Assembly (NCBI GenBank): GCA_007922225.1 | Contig: ML679962.1 | Coordinates: forward strand, 35,765,262 to 35,829,261 | Source: Emydura subglobosa | Lineage: Eukaryota > Chordata > Testudines > Chelidae | DNA length: 64,000 nucleotides | Direction: 5' to 3' | In this document: positions 53,290-64,000 of the stretch, piece after piece | How positions within the stretch are numbered: the stretch's first letter is position 1 | How the letters are laid out: each line of letters begins with the position of its first letter | Notes under the pieces: model-generated | Seen by the model: the letters and a program-made list of their open reading frames with translations, nothing else | Told to the model about the DNA's origin: nothing | Databases searched by the model: none | Made by a program: the position numbers and the translations under genes

Positions 53290-53935
53290 TTACTCTATCA
53301 CAGAGCATTGTTCACTCGTCTGGACACACAGCAACTAATCCCACACATCACTTGTCACCTCTCAACTTAACACCATCATAGGGATCATTATGAGCACAGT
53401 AAAATCAATGCTACCACTGTGGCTCTCTCTGCTGGCACACAGACACCCACCCCAAATTCATTACGACATGAGAACCTTTGAGAGTTTAATCATGTTCAAA
53501 GGAACAAGGATCTTCCAATACATGAAGACCTAAATAATGTATCAAGATTCCAACTCAAATCTAGAAAACCTTTTTGGCTTTGCAAGCACTTGAAGACTCA
53601 GGGTTCTCTCCACCCAAAAATCAGTGGTGAGCAAGTTGCAAGGATGCCAACATCCCAAACAAATATTTCATCAACCAAAGAACCCAATGGCCTTTCCCTC
53701 CCATAGAAAATATAGTCCACTTTGAACCACATCTGCACATCACATGGCAGATGTGCCGACCTCCTCCATAAATGGGGACTGAGACACAATCCTATTTGCA
53801 ACTGCAGAAATGGACTTCAAACTATGGAACATCTTGTCAACCAATGTTCCAGTCATATCCTGGTGGTTTCTTTGCTATGCACTCTGACTCCGAAAGCAGT
53901 CAATGGGATTGCAAACATGCACATCTAATGTCGCT
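53290..53935 (+). mobile_element. Fossil non-LTR retrotransposon, C-terminal part of ORF2
   Basis: Read with frameshifts, the plus strand gives a region like the post-reverse-transcriptase tail of a LINE ORF2: a run with LNTIIGIIMSTVKSMLPLWL near 53.36 kb, then GRCADLLHKWGLRHNPICNC near 53.74-53.80 kb and QTMEHLVNQC just after. The histidine/cysteine pattern is typical of jockey/RTE-like ORF2 tails, but the clade is not resolved. It is inactive. Confidence 0.65.
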
Positions 53936-55954
53936 GTTTCTAAGAGATATGAAAGAAGTGGCCTTGCAAATTATTGCCCACCTTTTTAACCTCCCTTTCT
54001 TTGATAAAGTAACAACCAAAGTGATAGCAGATAAACTGTGGTCACTGGCTGTTTTAGCTTTTTTATATATATATAAAAACTTCGCTCCAGCACTTCACTT
54101 TCCCAGTGAACTGATTACATCATCTGAACTGATCTTTTTAATTGCTTCACTCTCTGGAAATTATTGCATCCTACTCACTCTTTGCTAGCCAATTGTGTTT
54201 CTCTAGTAGATTATTCTTCTTTAAAAGGCATGGAGTAATCCTTCATGGAAACAACTAGTGACTTGTATAGCAAGTGCAATAGTACCTGACTAGCCAGGAA
54301 AAAACAGCTGCAGGCAAGCAAGTCAATGGATCTGAACACTTTAGCTTTAGTTTACTAAGTATGTGTTAAGTGGACGTTTGCACCGCTAGTAATTATTCAC
54401 AGGAAGTTGTAGCATATGTCACAATGTTTGCACATATTTTCCAATACATTCTTATGTAAAAATGCTGACTAAGTTAGTTTCAAAGTCTGGACTACCCGGT
54501 AAAGTTGCGGAGAGACTGAGGAAGAGTTTGTCATCAGGAACTCTATTTCAGTTATAATAAATGTGGTTCTGTAACCTTGTTGGTTCTTTTATGAAGTCAG
54601 CAAAATGTGGAGCAGCTCTAAATTGGGTGGGGGCTTTATTTTTCTTTCTGAGATGCCTTCAGGGTTAATGTTGAGAAGTGCAGGCAAGTAATGTCACCTT
54701 ACTAAACTATTTCTTGACTACTTGTTAATTTCTAAATTATTCCAGATTGCGAGTAAAGCTTACATCACATGCACACATGGGTACTCCCACCTCAGCAACA
54801 CAATTTAACATTTAGGGGTTTTTGCATTTGAAAAGGAGGTAGAAAAGCTTAAACCATGCTCCAAGCCGTATTTTCACTAGGAAAAAGGCTGAGTTTGGAG
54901 CAGGTTTAGGTAACAAACACTAGCGAAACCCAACGTAAAACTCAGCCACTTCTAGTCTAGACAAGGCCTCAGAAGGCTGAGCTGAACAGAACTCAGACAA
55001 ACAATTTGAATTCAATAGATGTTATGAGGAGAGTCATTAACTGAGGGCTACTAAGATTCCAATTAACAAAGGGGTGAGAATTCAGATTCTAGGAATTACA
55101 AGGCAGAAAGAGAAGGCCTTTGATCCAGTCTAGTGAAATCATTTTCTCTGAACATGCAGAGGAACAGACAACGCTAACTTGGAGGCCGGGTGATGAGTGC
55201 ATTAGACATGCCTAAAATAGACAGGCTGGTTTACCTGCCTGTCAGGTGAAAAGAAGGAAAGTACAATCATTCCTGACCTCAGGGAGGTGGATTTCAGGAA
55301 GGCAGGAAAAAAGCTTTATCATGTGGTTTAGTCTTTCAAATCTAAAATTCTAGATGCCCAGCTAAGATGGACAGAATAGGTTACCTCTACGTATCTCTTG
55401 AAACTAAGTTTTCTTCCAGATTACCAACATTTAAGTAGTTTTCAGTAATGCATTTTTTTCCTGTACTCACTTATTCTGCATGTTCCCTAAATTGATTTTC
55501 GCCATGTAACTAGAGTGCCATACTCAGTGTGAGGAAACACTTGGGTCCTTCTGTGGTCAGTTTCCTCCTCAGTAGCTCAGACATGCACCTAAGGAGTCCC
55601 TGTATTTTACACACGACAAGTCAAGGCGTTTGCATTGCTGTGGGGTGATCTTGGACATCCATGAAAGGTTTGTGACTATCTCGTGTTGGCAGCTGTGAAA
55701 CAGAAGCATGATTGGGGGGACTGGGAGAGAGGTCTAGGAGGGGTTAATGAAATTATCTTGCGCAGGCAAATAGTAAAGGAGTGCTGCACATTTGCACAAC
55801 CTCCCCCAGGCATCTTGGCCTTAATTCTGCCTGGAAACATCCCTGCTATTTTGGCTTTAGGCCTCTCGCAAGCAGGAACTGCTGATCCAGCAGAACTGTG
55901 TGGCTTTATGATGTGACCACGCATTTCCTCATCAGTCTCATTTTCACCGGTGAC
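53936..55954. other. Intergenic, no gene seen
   Basis: A possible GTCTAGAC-ended MITE remnant lies near 54.80-54.97 kb (ending tctagacaaggcc). Nothing else is recognised. Confidence 0.45.
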
Positions 55955-56012
55955 CAAAGAAAGGATTTGAACACAGGACTCCCAAGATGGAAAAGCTAGT
56001 TCATTAACCCAC
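55955..56012 (+). repeat. MIR tail fragment
   Basis: The phrases aaggatttgaacacaggact and cattaacccactgc match the tRNA-like end of MIR. The rest of the element is missing or too diverged. Confidence 0.45.
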
Positions 56013-58301
56013 TGCAGAGAAAATTATTTCCTTGTCGCCAGCTTTGCCTTCCAATATCCTCAATGTATCATTGGTCATGATATTGTATTGCTGCCCTTGT
56101 AGCGATTTCTAATCCCTGTTTCTTTTTGAATTTCATTCAGTTCCTCCGGGCATGTTAAAAAGAATGAATGGACAGCAAGCATAAAGCAAACTAGTCTTAC
56201 TGTGGGAATGTCTTTGAACTAAACTGACCTGACTCCAGTCATCTGCCTGGGCAGAAAACTCCACCTGTCTCTCATCTGTGTCAAAGGGTTTTAAAATGTG
56301 AGACAAGGGATTGCCTAAATCTTTTTCCTCCTGATCAGAAACTCTGAAGCACGGAACACCCATCTGTACTACTCTGCATTACTCATGTATTCCTGACTTA
56401 ACATGTCTTTAGACTAGAGTCACTGAGTAAAACCACAATACATTTTCCTTTGTGTGTGTGTTTAGGTTGTTAATTACATAGCCTGTACCCTATACATTGG
56501 CCTCAATGAATCCATTTGTGATGCAGCTGAGATATACATACTGTAGCATTAGATAGGAGCATATACTTATTTAACATATGAATGCTGTCAAACACTTTAA
56601 TCAAACACAAAACTGCCTGTTTTTGTTCCCTGTTCTACCTCATTGTGATCTCAGAAAAGTAAGCTGAGCTTTCTTAAACAAAGAATGATTCCGGCAAATC
56701 TCTTTTTGTACTCTCTTTGCATAATTTCCTGGTCCCTGCCCTGTTCCACCTGCCTAATAATGTTAAGCTTATTTATGGATAATTTCTATGCAGCCCACTC
56801 TGTAACTGCACTGTGACAAGGGGTATTTATGAACTATGGGAACAACCTTCTTCCAGTGCTTTCTCTCCCCACAGTTTGTAAAACCCCCTAAATGTGAATG
56901 TTTCATCAGCACTTCCTTGACCCTGCATGAAATATCAGCATGCAAAGCAGTAAATGCTCTGTTCCTCACAGCTGTGTTCATCTTGCACCCCCACCTCCCA
57001 TTAAACCCTCCTTCCACTGAGGTGGATTAGAAATTCTGTGGGTTTGCCACAAATCTTTTTTTGTAAATAACATTGGGATGATAGGCTGAGATAAACACTC
57101 ACCTTCCTAGCTCCTCGTTTATTGAAAGGGTGCAGTGCTTAATAACATGGGCCCTAGCAGCTCTCCAAGGAAGTGAACTATTACTGGAAAGCATGGTTCA
57201 GTCCGCTTGTTTGTTCTGCATCTTCTCAGAAGCAGCTATGAAGGGCTAGCTGTGAAGGGCGACTGGCAACCACTGTAATGGAATCCTGAGGAGCCCGTGC
57301 AGCCCCAGAACGTCTCCAGGAGCGCAGAGAGTGCAGCTGCGGATCAGGATCTTAGGATCTAACTAAAAGGGCAGCGAATACAATCCGAGGATCAGCGATG
57401 CAGAATGAAAGAGAACAGAAGAAGGAACTTGTTACTGCTATGGAAATGCCTTCTTGGAAAGAATATCAGCGAAGGAAAGGTTCTTCTTTTTCACATTACT
57501 GGCAAACAAGCTGCAGTGGCCTTAAGCTCCTAGTGAAATCACTGAGGCCAGACACTCGGTAAGCAATGACACATGGCAGTGACATTCTTCCGCCAATAGA
57601 TGCGCACCTGGGGCAAAAAAATCTCTCGTCTCCTGCTACCGTTGCACAAAGTTTGTCCCTCCCCAGCTGGAGCCACGGCGGATTTACGAACGGTTTACAT
57701 TGGTGCAAGGGTTGTGGTGCAAAATAAGGCACAGAATGTTTCCTGGTTCACTGGTTTGTCCTTTTTCGTCTCCCTGAAACAAACATAAAGCAATACTAGA
57801 CAGTTCAGTGACATTGCAAAAGCCTGCGCTTTACCAAGACAGCTCAGAGATATCAGCTGGCACCAGCCAGACCGAAGAGGAACTATTTTACAGTCTGAAA
57901 AGCGTATGCCCTCCCTGCTGTTGTGTTTGTCTTAGTTTGTCTGGGACTGATGTGATAAATTCACAAGGCCTCCTGAGTGCCTGGGAAATATGGGACTAGG
58001 TGAAAGAGTCGTAGCTGTACAGTTAACACTCTGGGCTAGATTCCTGGCTGCTGACTTCAACGGAGCCATGCTGATTTATGCCAACTGAGGATCTGGCCCA
58101 GATTAATCCACCCTCTGCCCCACCAGAATGCTACAGACCCACATGGTGAGTCTACAGTTGCCTACGGCTCACAAATCTGGCTCCAGCTAGAAAAATGACT
58201 AAATTCCCAGTCACTCACGCCCTGCTGTTATGAGCTGAGTTAATTTAAACCTTGTTATGGGTTGAGTTAAAACCTCATTGAAACTGATGTGTGAATGCAG
58301 C
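56013..58301. other. Intergenic, no gene seen
   Basis: There is no supported exon. The phrase near 58.03-58.10 kb (ggctagattcctggctgctg onward) resembles old repeat sequence. Confidence 0.45.
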
Positions 58302-58530
58302 CAGGTCTACACTGCCAGCGGCCGTTGACGGGAGATACGCAAGCCACGCACTGTGCTGCGTTGACGGGAAATGCGCTCTGGTCGATGCAGCCTCACTCTT
58401 TTGGGGATTTACTGTATGGACAGGAAAGCACTTCCGGGATTGATCGTGCGGGTCTTGACTGCCCGCTCCATCGATCCCTCTGCATCGATCTGTGCAGCCT
58501 GGGCACAGCCCCGGCCGTGTAGACAGACCC
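58302..58530. mobile_element. Short GTCTACAC-ended DNA transposon
   Basis: The element begins caggtctacactgccagcgg and ends ccggccgtgtagacagaccc, its inverse. The interior is CpG-containing and unlike the flanks (ttgacgggagatacgc, then ttgacgggaaatgcgc). There is no coding capacity. Confidence 0.75.
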
Positions 58531-58595
58531 TTAGTCTTTCGCTTAAGATTGCTTTAAAGACAGTAAAGGGGCCACACCTGAAATGAGGCCTCATA

Positions 58596-58851
58596 GGCTA
58601 TGTCCAGACAGCATTTTGGAGCAAGGGAGAGCAAACCTCCAGCTTGGATCAACAGACTCGGGGTAGCAAGGCTCGCGCTGGAGGGAGCTCGGGCTCTGAC
58701 ACCAATGGAGAGGGGCCGGGCTTCAGAGCCTAGCCTGCAACGTCCAAGTGCACACAGCTCGTTTTAAAGCACTAGCCCAAGCCCTGCTAGCTTGAGTCTG
58801 TCGAGGACCTGGGCTGGGAGGAGGCTCACTCCAAAATGCTGTAGACATACC
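58596..58851. mobile_element. Palindromic DNA transposon (MITE) with about 25-bp inverted ends
   Basis: The left end ggctatgtccagacagcatt and the inverted right end ggtatgtctacagcatttt pair closely, and inner segments (caagctt-type and agcttgag, gagctcgggctc) also pair, so the whole 256 bp can fold. It lies 65 bp from the previous element. Confidence 0.75.
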
Positions 58852-60590
58852 AGAAAGTCTGCCCAGAAACTAATACAACGTGGGCAGAGGGGTCTGACCA
58901 GGTGGGTGTGTCTGTGGGTGTGGAAAAAGTCTACCTGGGCAGGCAGACAAGAAATCCGGAGGAGTGAGTGACCGTGAGTGAAGCCTAGAGAGTGGTTCTG
59001 GGTTGGCTGCGGGGTGGTGGCTGAAAGAAGCTTGAGGCTGTAAACGAAGAAACTGCTGCTTTTTCTTTTGGCTCCTCCTGAGTTCACAGAAGCAGGACTC
59101 TGCACATTCCTTGTAAATAAGCAAGACTGTATTAAAAAAATACCAAACTCCATCATCAATTTCTATTCCCAGCTGGAACATTCCCAGGGCCTGGAAATTT
59201 GACTAGCTGCTCCAGGTCAAGAGGGGCTGACACCTGCCATCCCTCTGACTCTCTCTTCACCTGCCAGGAATGGGCAGACACATTCCCTGAAACAATCACT
59301 ATTACATACAGTAACATCCCTTCTGCCAGCTCCACCCCCTTTTTCTCAGCCTCTCACCACGCAAGAGGGAAGAATGAATGAAACCTTGCAAGATTTGAAT
59401 AAGCTTCTGATCAATATTCAGGATTTTGTGTGCTTATATAACCGAGCTCCAGACAGTCTGAATTTCACTCATTGCTGTCAATACAGTTACAATTAGAGAC
59501 AGGCTCACATCGAACAGTTTGTATCCGGAATCAGATCCGCGTTCAAACCTCCTCAAAGCGTAGGATGGGAATCCAGACTTCTAGTAACTCAGCCCACTGC
59601 AGATACAGGCAAAGCTCACAAGGGCCAGCTCTGGACATGGATCGAAACTTCCCCAGAGTTTTGGCCCATTTCTAGAGCCAAACCCTGAGAGGTGCTGTGG
59701 AAACAGCAGGCACTCTGCACCCCTCGGTATCTGCCCCCTCATTAAATCATCATCAAAGAGACTTGGGAAATTCAGTTCCACTAAAATTTACCAGATAATC
59801 TGACTGATGCCCAGTTTTTGGCAAAGCCTTCACAGAGGGGTCTGCTAAATCTGGGGCCGATCCCTTGGTGCAGATGTACACACAAACATTTGCATGCATA
59901 AATCAAGCAGTTAGACATCCAAAGCTCCTGAGGTTTTGCTCTCGCCGGTCATGGTTTTTGTACTAGCAAATGGAAGCGTCTGCAGATTTTGAAGATTCAT
60001 GTCCCCAATACAGGAATAATCCAGAGAAGCCTCACTCATATGCTATAAAGGGCTTTAGAAATGCTGAAATTCCAATAAGGAAAGGTTGTTGGGCTCTTTT
60101 TAATCAATTACCAAATAGGGAAGCCGGGCCAGCTCTGAGCTTTGCCCTACAGACAAAACAGGCGGTTGTCCAGAGCAGCAAAATGTTTGTGGCTGTTTGT
60201 TTGTGACTGGAAGCTGTAGGGAGTGGCCATTTTCCAGTTTGGCTTAAAAACCCTAGAGGTGGCCCTGTGGGAAACATCTATTTCAAGCCGACAGTAATCA
60301 TAACCAGGCCAGTGGAGCCAAAGCAGAAGAGTAAAGGGGTTTCTTCTGGCTTTTTATTCAACTTCTGGGCAAGGCAAGAAATACCTCTATGCTTGCACGG
60401 TTCCTGCTAACTGCTGGCTCAGTTCGGAGCTGAAAGACACTGACAACTTGGCGCCATGCCACTATGTTCCAGACTGCCCGTCACTTCTGCACTGAGCGAC
60501 AGGGCAAGTGCCAAACCTCTACCCCCAAAATGAGTGATCAGCATCCCCACTTCCTCCTGTTCCCATAGCTCGGTTGGGCCAGCTGGCTAC
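58852..60590. other. Intergenic, no gene seen
   Basis: Overlapping minus-strand frames at 58.76-59.18 kb partly run into the MITE and carry no domain. Confidence 0.45.
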
Positions 60591-61640
60591 TGTGACGCTC
60601 TATGAAATATGAGTGACCATTTATAATATCATTAATGACAAAACTGCAATGACTCTGACGAGAGATGCCATGGAAGATAGCAGTGGGAAAGTTCTGATTT
60701 GCTAAATATGATAGGCTTATCTCTGTGTATGTATCACCTTGTATTGTGAGTTGTGACTGTGTGTGATACATCTGTAATAGCTCAGACTTGTGCTGTGTTA
60801 CTGGGTGACACCCCCAGACAGACTAGCACTACCCAGCCTGTCTGATGGCCCATCAAAGGCAAGCAGCTATACAATGCACCCAGGGAGAGAAGTCAGGGGC
60901 TACACCGATGTTGAGCCAGCTCAGCAGGACATGTAGGAACACGCCTGTGGACAGGGAACTCTCCAAGTGCTTTTCCATGCCCATGTGCTGTGTGGCTTGT
61001 GTCTGGCACAAAGATGTACACACCACATGGCAAAAGGTATAAAAGGCAGCTGCATCTTTCTCCATCATGTTGTCTTCAATCCCGCTTCTTACCTCTAGAT
61101 CAACTGAAGCTTTGAACAAAGGACTGACAGATCCATCCAGGTACTGGCTGTGCTCCAGAGGAACGTTAGAAACCAGCAAACTCACCAATACTGCTAAGAA
61201 TTGGATCGATATGGACTTTGAAGTCATGTGTATGTATCTGATCGCTTTGATCATTTAACATCTCTCTCCTTGTTTGTTTTTCCTTTTCTTTTATAATAAG
61301 CCGTTAGTTTTAGATACACAAGGATTGGCTGGCAGCGTGATATTTTGGGTAAGACCCAAACTAATACTGATCTGGTACTGTGGTTGTCCCTTTGGGGATC
61401 AGGGGAACATTTTACACAGTGAGCAGAGTTTTTAATAACTTCTCACTTTGCTAGACTGGGAGCCAGAGACTGAATAAAGGGGGCTGTGTCATTTCTTTTT
61501 GGGGCTTCTTGATAACCAATGTGGGGAATCAGGACCCAGTTTGAGACTTGGTGAATCTAATTACAATGTCAGTCACCAGTTTTGGGGAGAATCTGCTCTC
61601 CTTTTTGCAGCCCGCCCTGCCCTGGGCATTTTCAGCGTGG
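60591..61640 (+). mobile_element. Endogenous retrovirus-type LTR (probably solo), 3' boundary uncertain
   Basis: The block starts tgtgacgctctatgaaatat, a phrase I associate with a turtle ERV LTR. It has LTR-like organisation: a TATA box (tataaaa, 61038-61044) and a downstream AATAAA at 61473 plus a variant at 61295. No retroviral coding region was recognised on either side, so a solo LTR is likely. Confidence 0.5.
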
Positions 61641-63568
61641 GCTATCCTCGGCATATCGGCTACCTCCCAGGGATGCCCCCTGCTCTCGCCTCCCATCTTC
61701 CCTCACTGGGGAGGAGGCTGCTATGTCTTGTAACATGCAGTCAGTCATGTCCTTCACTTTATTTACAAGAGCGCCGCCAGCCCAGAAAGCACAGTGATCA
61801 GCACCAGCTAGCCAACTTGGCTCAGTGAGGGGGCTCTGGTTACAAGCTACTTTGCACTTCGATTCAATCGTCAGCCAACTCATCTGCCACTCTGGTAAAG
61901 CTGTGGACCTCGGCCACCCAGAATGCAAAGATGCTAAATCCACTGCTCCAAACAACAAAGGGAAACGAGGCAGGGTCACCCCCACTTCCCCATGGTACAA
62001 ACACTGACATGACATGATCATCAGCAACTTACTGTTGGGTAGTAAAATGCAGCAGTAGGGCTGGAAATAGATCCAAGGCACAGTACAGAGCTGGTATCAC
62101 AGGGGGAGGGACTGAGACACCCCAGAGTCTCTTGCACTGGGTAGCTAGGAAAATACTGAAGTGTCCTTAATGATAGCTTAAGTCCAGTGCAGTAACCATC
62201 CCTTCTCTAGGCTGACCTCCCACTCCTTTCCTCCCCTACTGAGTTCCCAATTTTCTCCCTACTCCTCCCTTCTTGAGACACCTGTTACTTGCAAACTTCC
62301 AGATCAAATTCAGATTCCTTTTACAGCTCATTTCTTCACCATCCTGGACAGTGGGAGTAATATTTTTAGGTGGAGTGCTGCCGGTTACATTTGTGGTAGA
62401 AGACCACCACCAAAGGACACCATGTGTAGGTCACAAGTCACAATATGCAAGCAGTACTGCCGGGAGAACAACAAAACTCCACTGTCCTATTGTACCGCAA
62501 AGCCAAAAATGTTAGCATATCTTGGCACAAGTAACAATGCATTGTATCAAAACCAGGGCACCCCATTGTACTATTTGGAAAACACGTTCTGTATCTAAAT
62601 CAAACTCTGCAGGTCCAGTCAGGCCAGCTGTCTACCATTTCTGCCATTACTGCACTACAGGCTTCTGTCGATGGTTCTGTGGAAACCAGCTACATGACAC
62701 CTATATAAAATCAGTTCCGGAAAAGGGTTGCTAGGACGTCTTGGGCCTAGTTGCTGGAACACAAGATTTGCCATACCAGCTTACACCAAAAATCCATCAA
62801 ACCTGGGACCGTGACTCCACTACCGGACTATACCATTGGCGGCAACCCACTTCTGCTCTACAGCTGCTCCACAGCTGATCTATGGAGCAGCGTTACATGT
62901 GAGAGCGTGACCCTTCTGACCCCTCATCTCTGGTGCAATGAGCACATTGAGAAGAAGGGGAGACGGATTCCATTTATTCCTGTGCAGCGCCAACACCACT
63001 GACTGGGGCGGGGGCGGCCCATCTGACACTGACAGAGGATTCCTGCTCAATTCTCCACAGAAAGGGGGGTGGGGAGGGGAGGGAACTTCTTGGGGGAAAT
63101 TCCTTCCAACCCCTCAATCAATTGAACCCTGCACACGTGAGCAGGACTCACCTCAAATTCTCTCTGACTATACGTTTCTCATACAGTTACACATTAGGGC
63201 CATATGATCCCACGAAGCAAGTCTGGTTTTACATGTAACTACTTCCATTCCAATGCTGTTTATTTAACATGACAGGAAACGGTACCAAAAAGGTCAGAAG
63301 ACACAGCGGGAATAACAGGTTAAAAGAGGCAGATTAAGGAAATAGTACACCTGGGGGAAAAATAAACACAGGAAAAGCTACGAAGTGTGGGCACTTCCCC
63401 AGATACTTAAACAACATTATTATTGACTAAAATATGTTTGTAAAAACATTTTAAAAATTGCATGAGACAATATTTTGCATGAGACAAAAATAAAGGCACA
63501 TAATGAGTCTGTCTCTAGTGCTTGTAAGAACAGCAGCAGCTTAGCTATTATGTAGCAACTTCACGCTG
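61641..63568. other. Intergenic, no gene seen
   Basis: Frames around 61.5-62.1 kb on both strands overlap the LTR edge or lack domains. Sequence from 62.2 to 63.5 kb is unremarkable. Confidence 0.45.
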
Positions 63569-63745
63569 TAGCTCCCAAAGCATTTTTAAAAGGGACAATT
63601 GTTCCCATCTGACAAATGGGGAAACTGAGGCACAGAGTGGTGAAATGACTTGCCCAAGGTTTTATCCAGCAGGTCGGTGGTAGAGCAGGGAATAAACCCT
63701 CGATCTCCAGGGCCTAGTTCATGCCCTATTGCCTCCCTATCTGCA
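63569..63745 (+). repeat. MIR (CORE-SINE) copy
   Basis: The phrases tgacaaatggggaaactgag, gcacagagtggtgaaatgac and ttgcccaaggtttta are near the MIR core consensus, and a diverged tail follows. This is the best-preserved MIR in the window. Confidence 0.88.
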
Positions 63746-64000
63746 CGCAGCTCTTTAAAGGCCACTCTGCAGTGACCGGGAGCCAACACCTGTAAAGAAA
63801 GCTTTGCTTGTTGTGTATTTCCCCGTGTTTATCCTGCAGTGGAACAATGCAAAGTGGCAGGGCTCATGGCCTCATTTCAGCTCCCACTGAAGCGATGTGA
63901 CTGAAAGGTGAGAAGGATCAAGCCCAGAGGAACTGTTATGGGGGGAGGGGAGGGATTTTCAAAAGTGCTCAAGCATCGGCCAAACTCCGTAACCAGGAAG

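Noticed and set aside
55955..56012. tRNA-like B-box phrase
   Set aside because: No matching A box or cloverleaf; it fits the tRNA-derived end of a MIR element.

Overview
The window is vertebrate nuclear DNA, most likely from a turtle. There are no operons or ribosome binding sites. Coding sequence is cut into short exons with GT-AG junctions, and the flanks are full of old interspersed repeats. Two sauropsid CR1-type LINE tails (35.54-36.00 kb and 40.90-41.23 kb), DIRS-type retroelement debris, MIR/CORE-SINEs, LTR-like blocks and small DNA transposons with GTCTACAC-like ends are the mix I associate with testudine genomes. That species call rests on remembered repeat types; no search was run.

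The one complete gene is PABIR2 (FAM122B) on the plus strand. Ten coding exons between 8567 and 20763 join in phase into a 284-residue protein, followed by a long 3' UTR with poly(A) signals near 22.66 and 22.96 kb. PABIR proteins are small, mostly disordered inhibitors of protein phosphatase 2A holoenzymes carrying a B55 subunit. The inhibitory helices, the serine/proline motifs and the basic nuclear-type cluster are all intact.

The most striking feature lies on the other side of the promoter. A second PABIR exon 1 sits on the minus strand at 4210-4325, head to head with PABIR2, with start codons 4.24 kb apart. A 189-bp tract (4194-4382 versus 8510-8698) spans proximal 5' UTR, the whole coding part of exon 1 and the splice donor, and I read it as identical between arms. 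Outside it the arms diverge but still share NRF1-like sites at matching offsets and a short upstream ORF with a strong start context. Both arms run into GC-rich tandem repeats whose unit contains the exon 1 splice donor. A 10-N assembly gap (4177-4186), flanked by a 41-bp duplication, lies inside the left array. No later exon of the left gene was found before the window edge, so it is either a gene with a long first intron (PABIR3/FAM122C is the positional candidate) or an isolated copy.

Layout: 0-0.65 kb, retroelement gag-like remnant; 0.65-4.2 kb, left arm and its presumed intron; 4.2-4.8 kb, minus-strand exon 1 and promoter; 4.8-8.1 kb, spacer with two hAT-type elements, two GTCTACAC-type elements and an ATCT-rich microsatellite; 8.1-23.0 kb, PABIR2; 23-64 kb, about 41 kb in which no host exon was recognised, holding a decayed DIRS element, LTR-like blocks, CR1, MIR, a fossil LINE ORF2 and several short palindromic DNA transposons.
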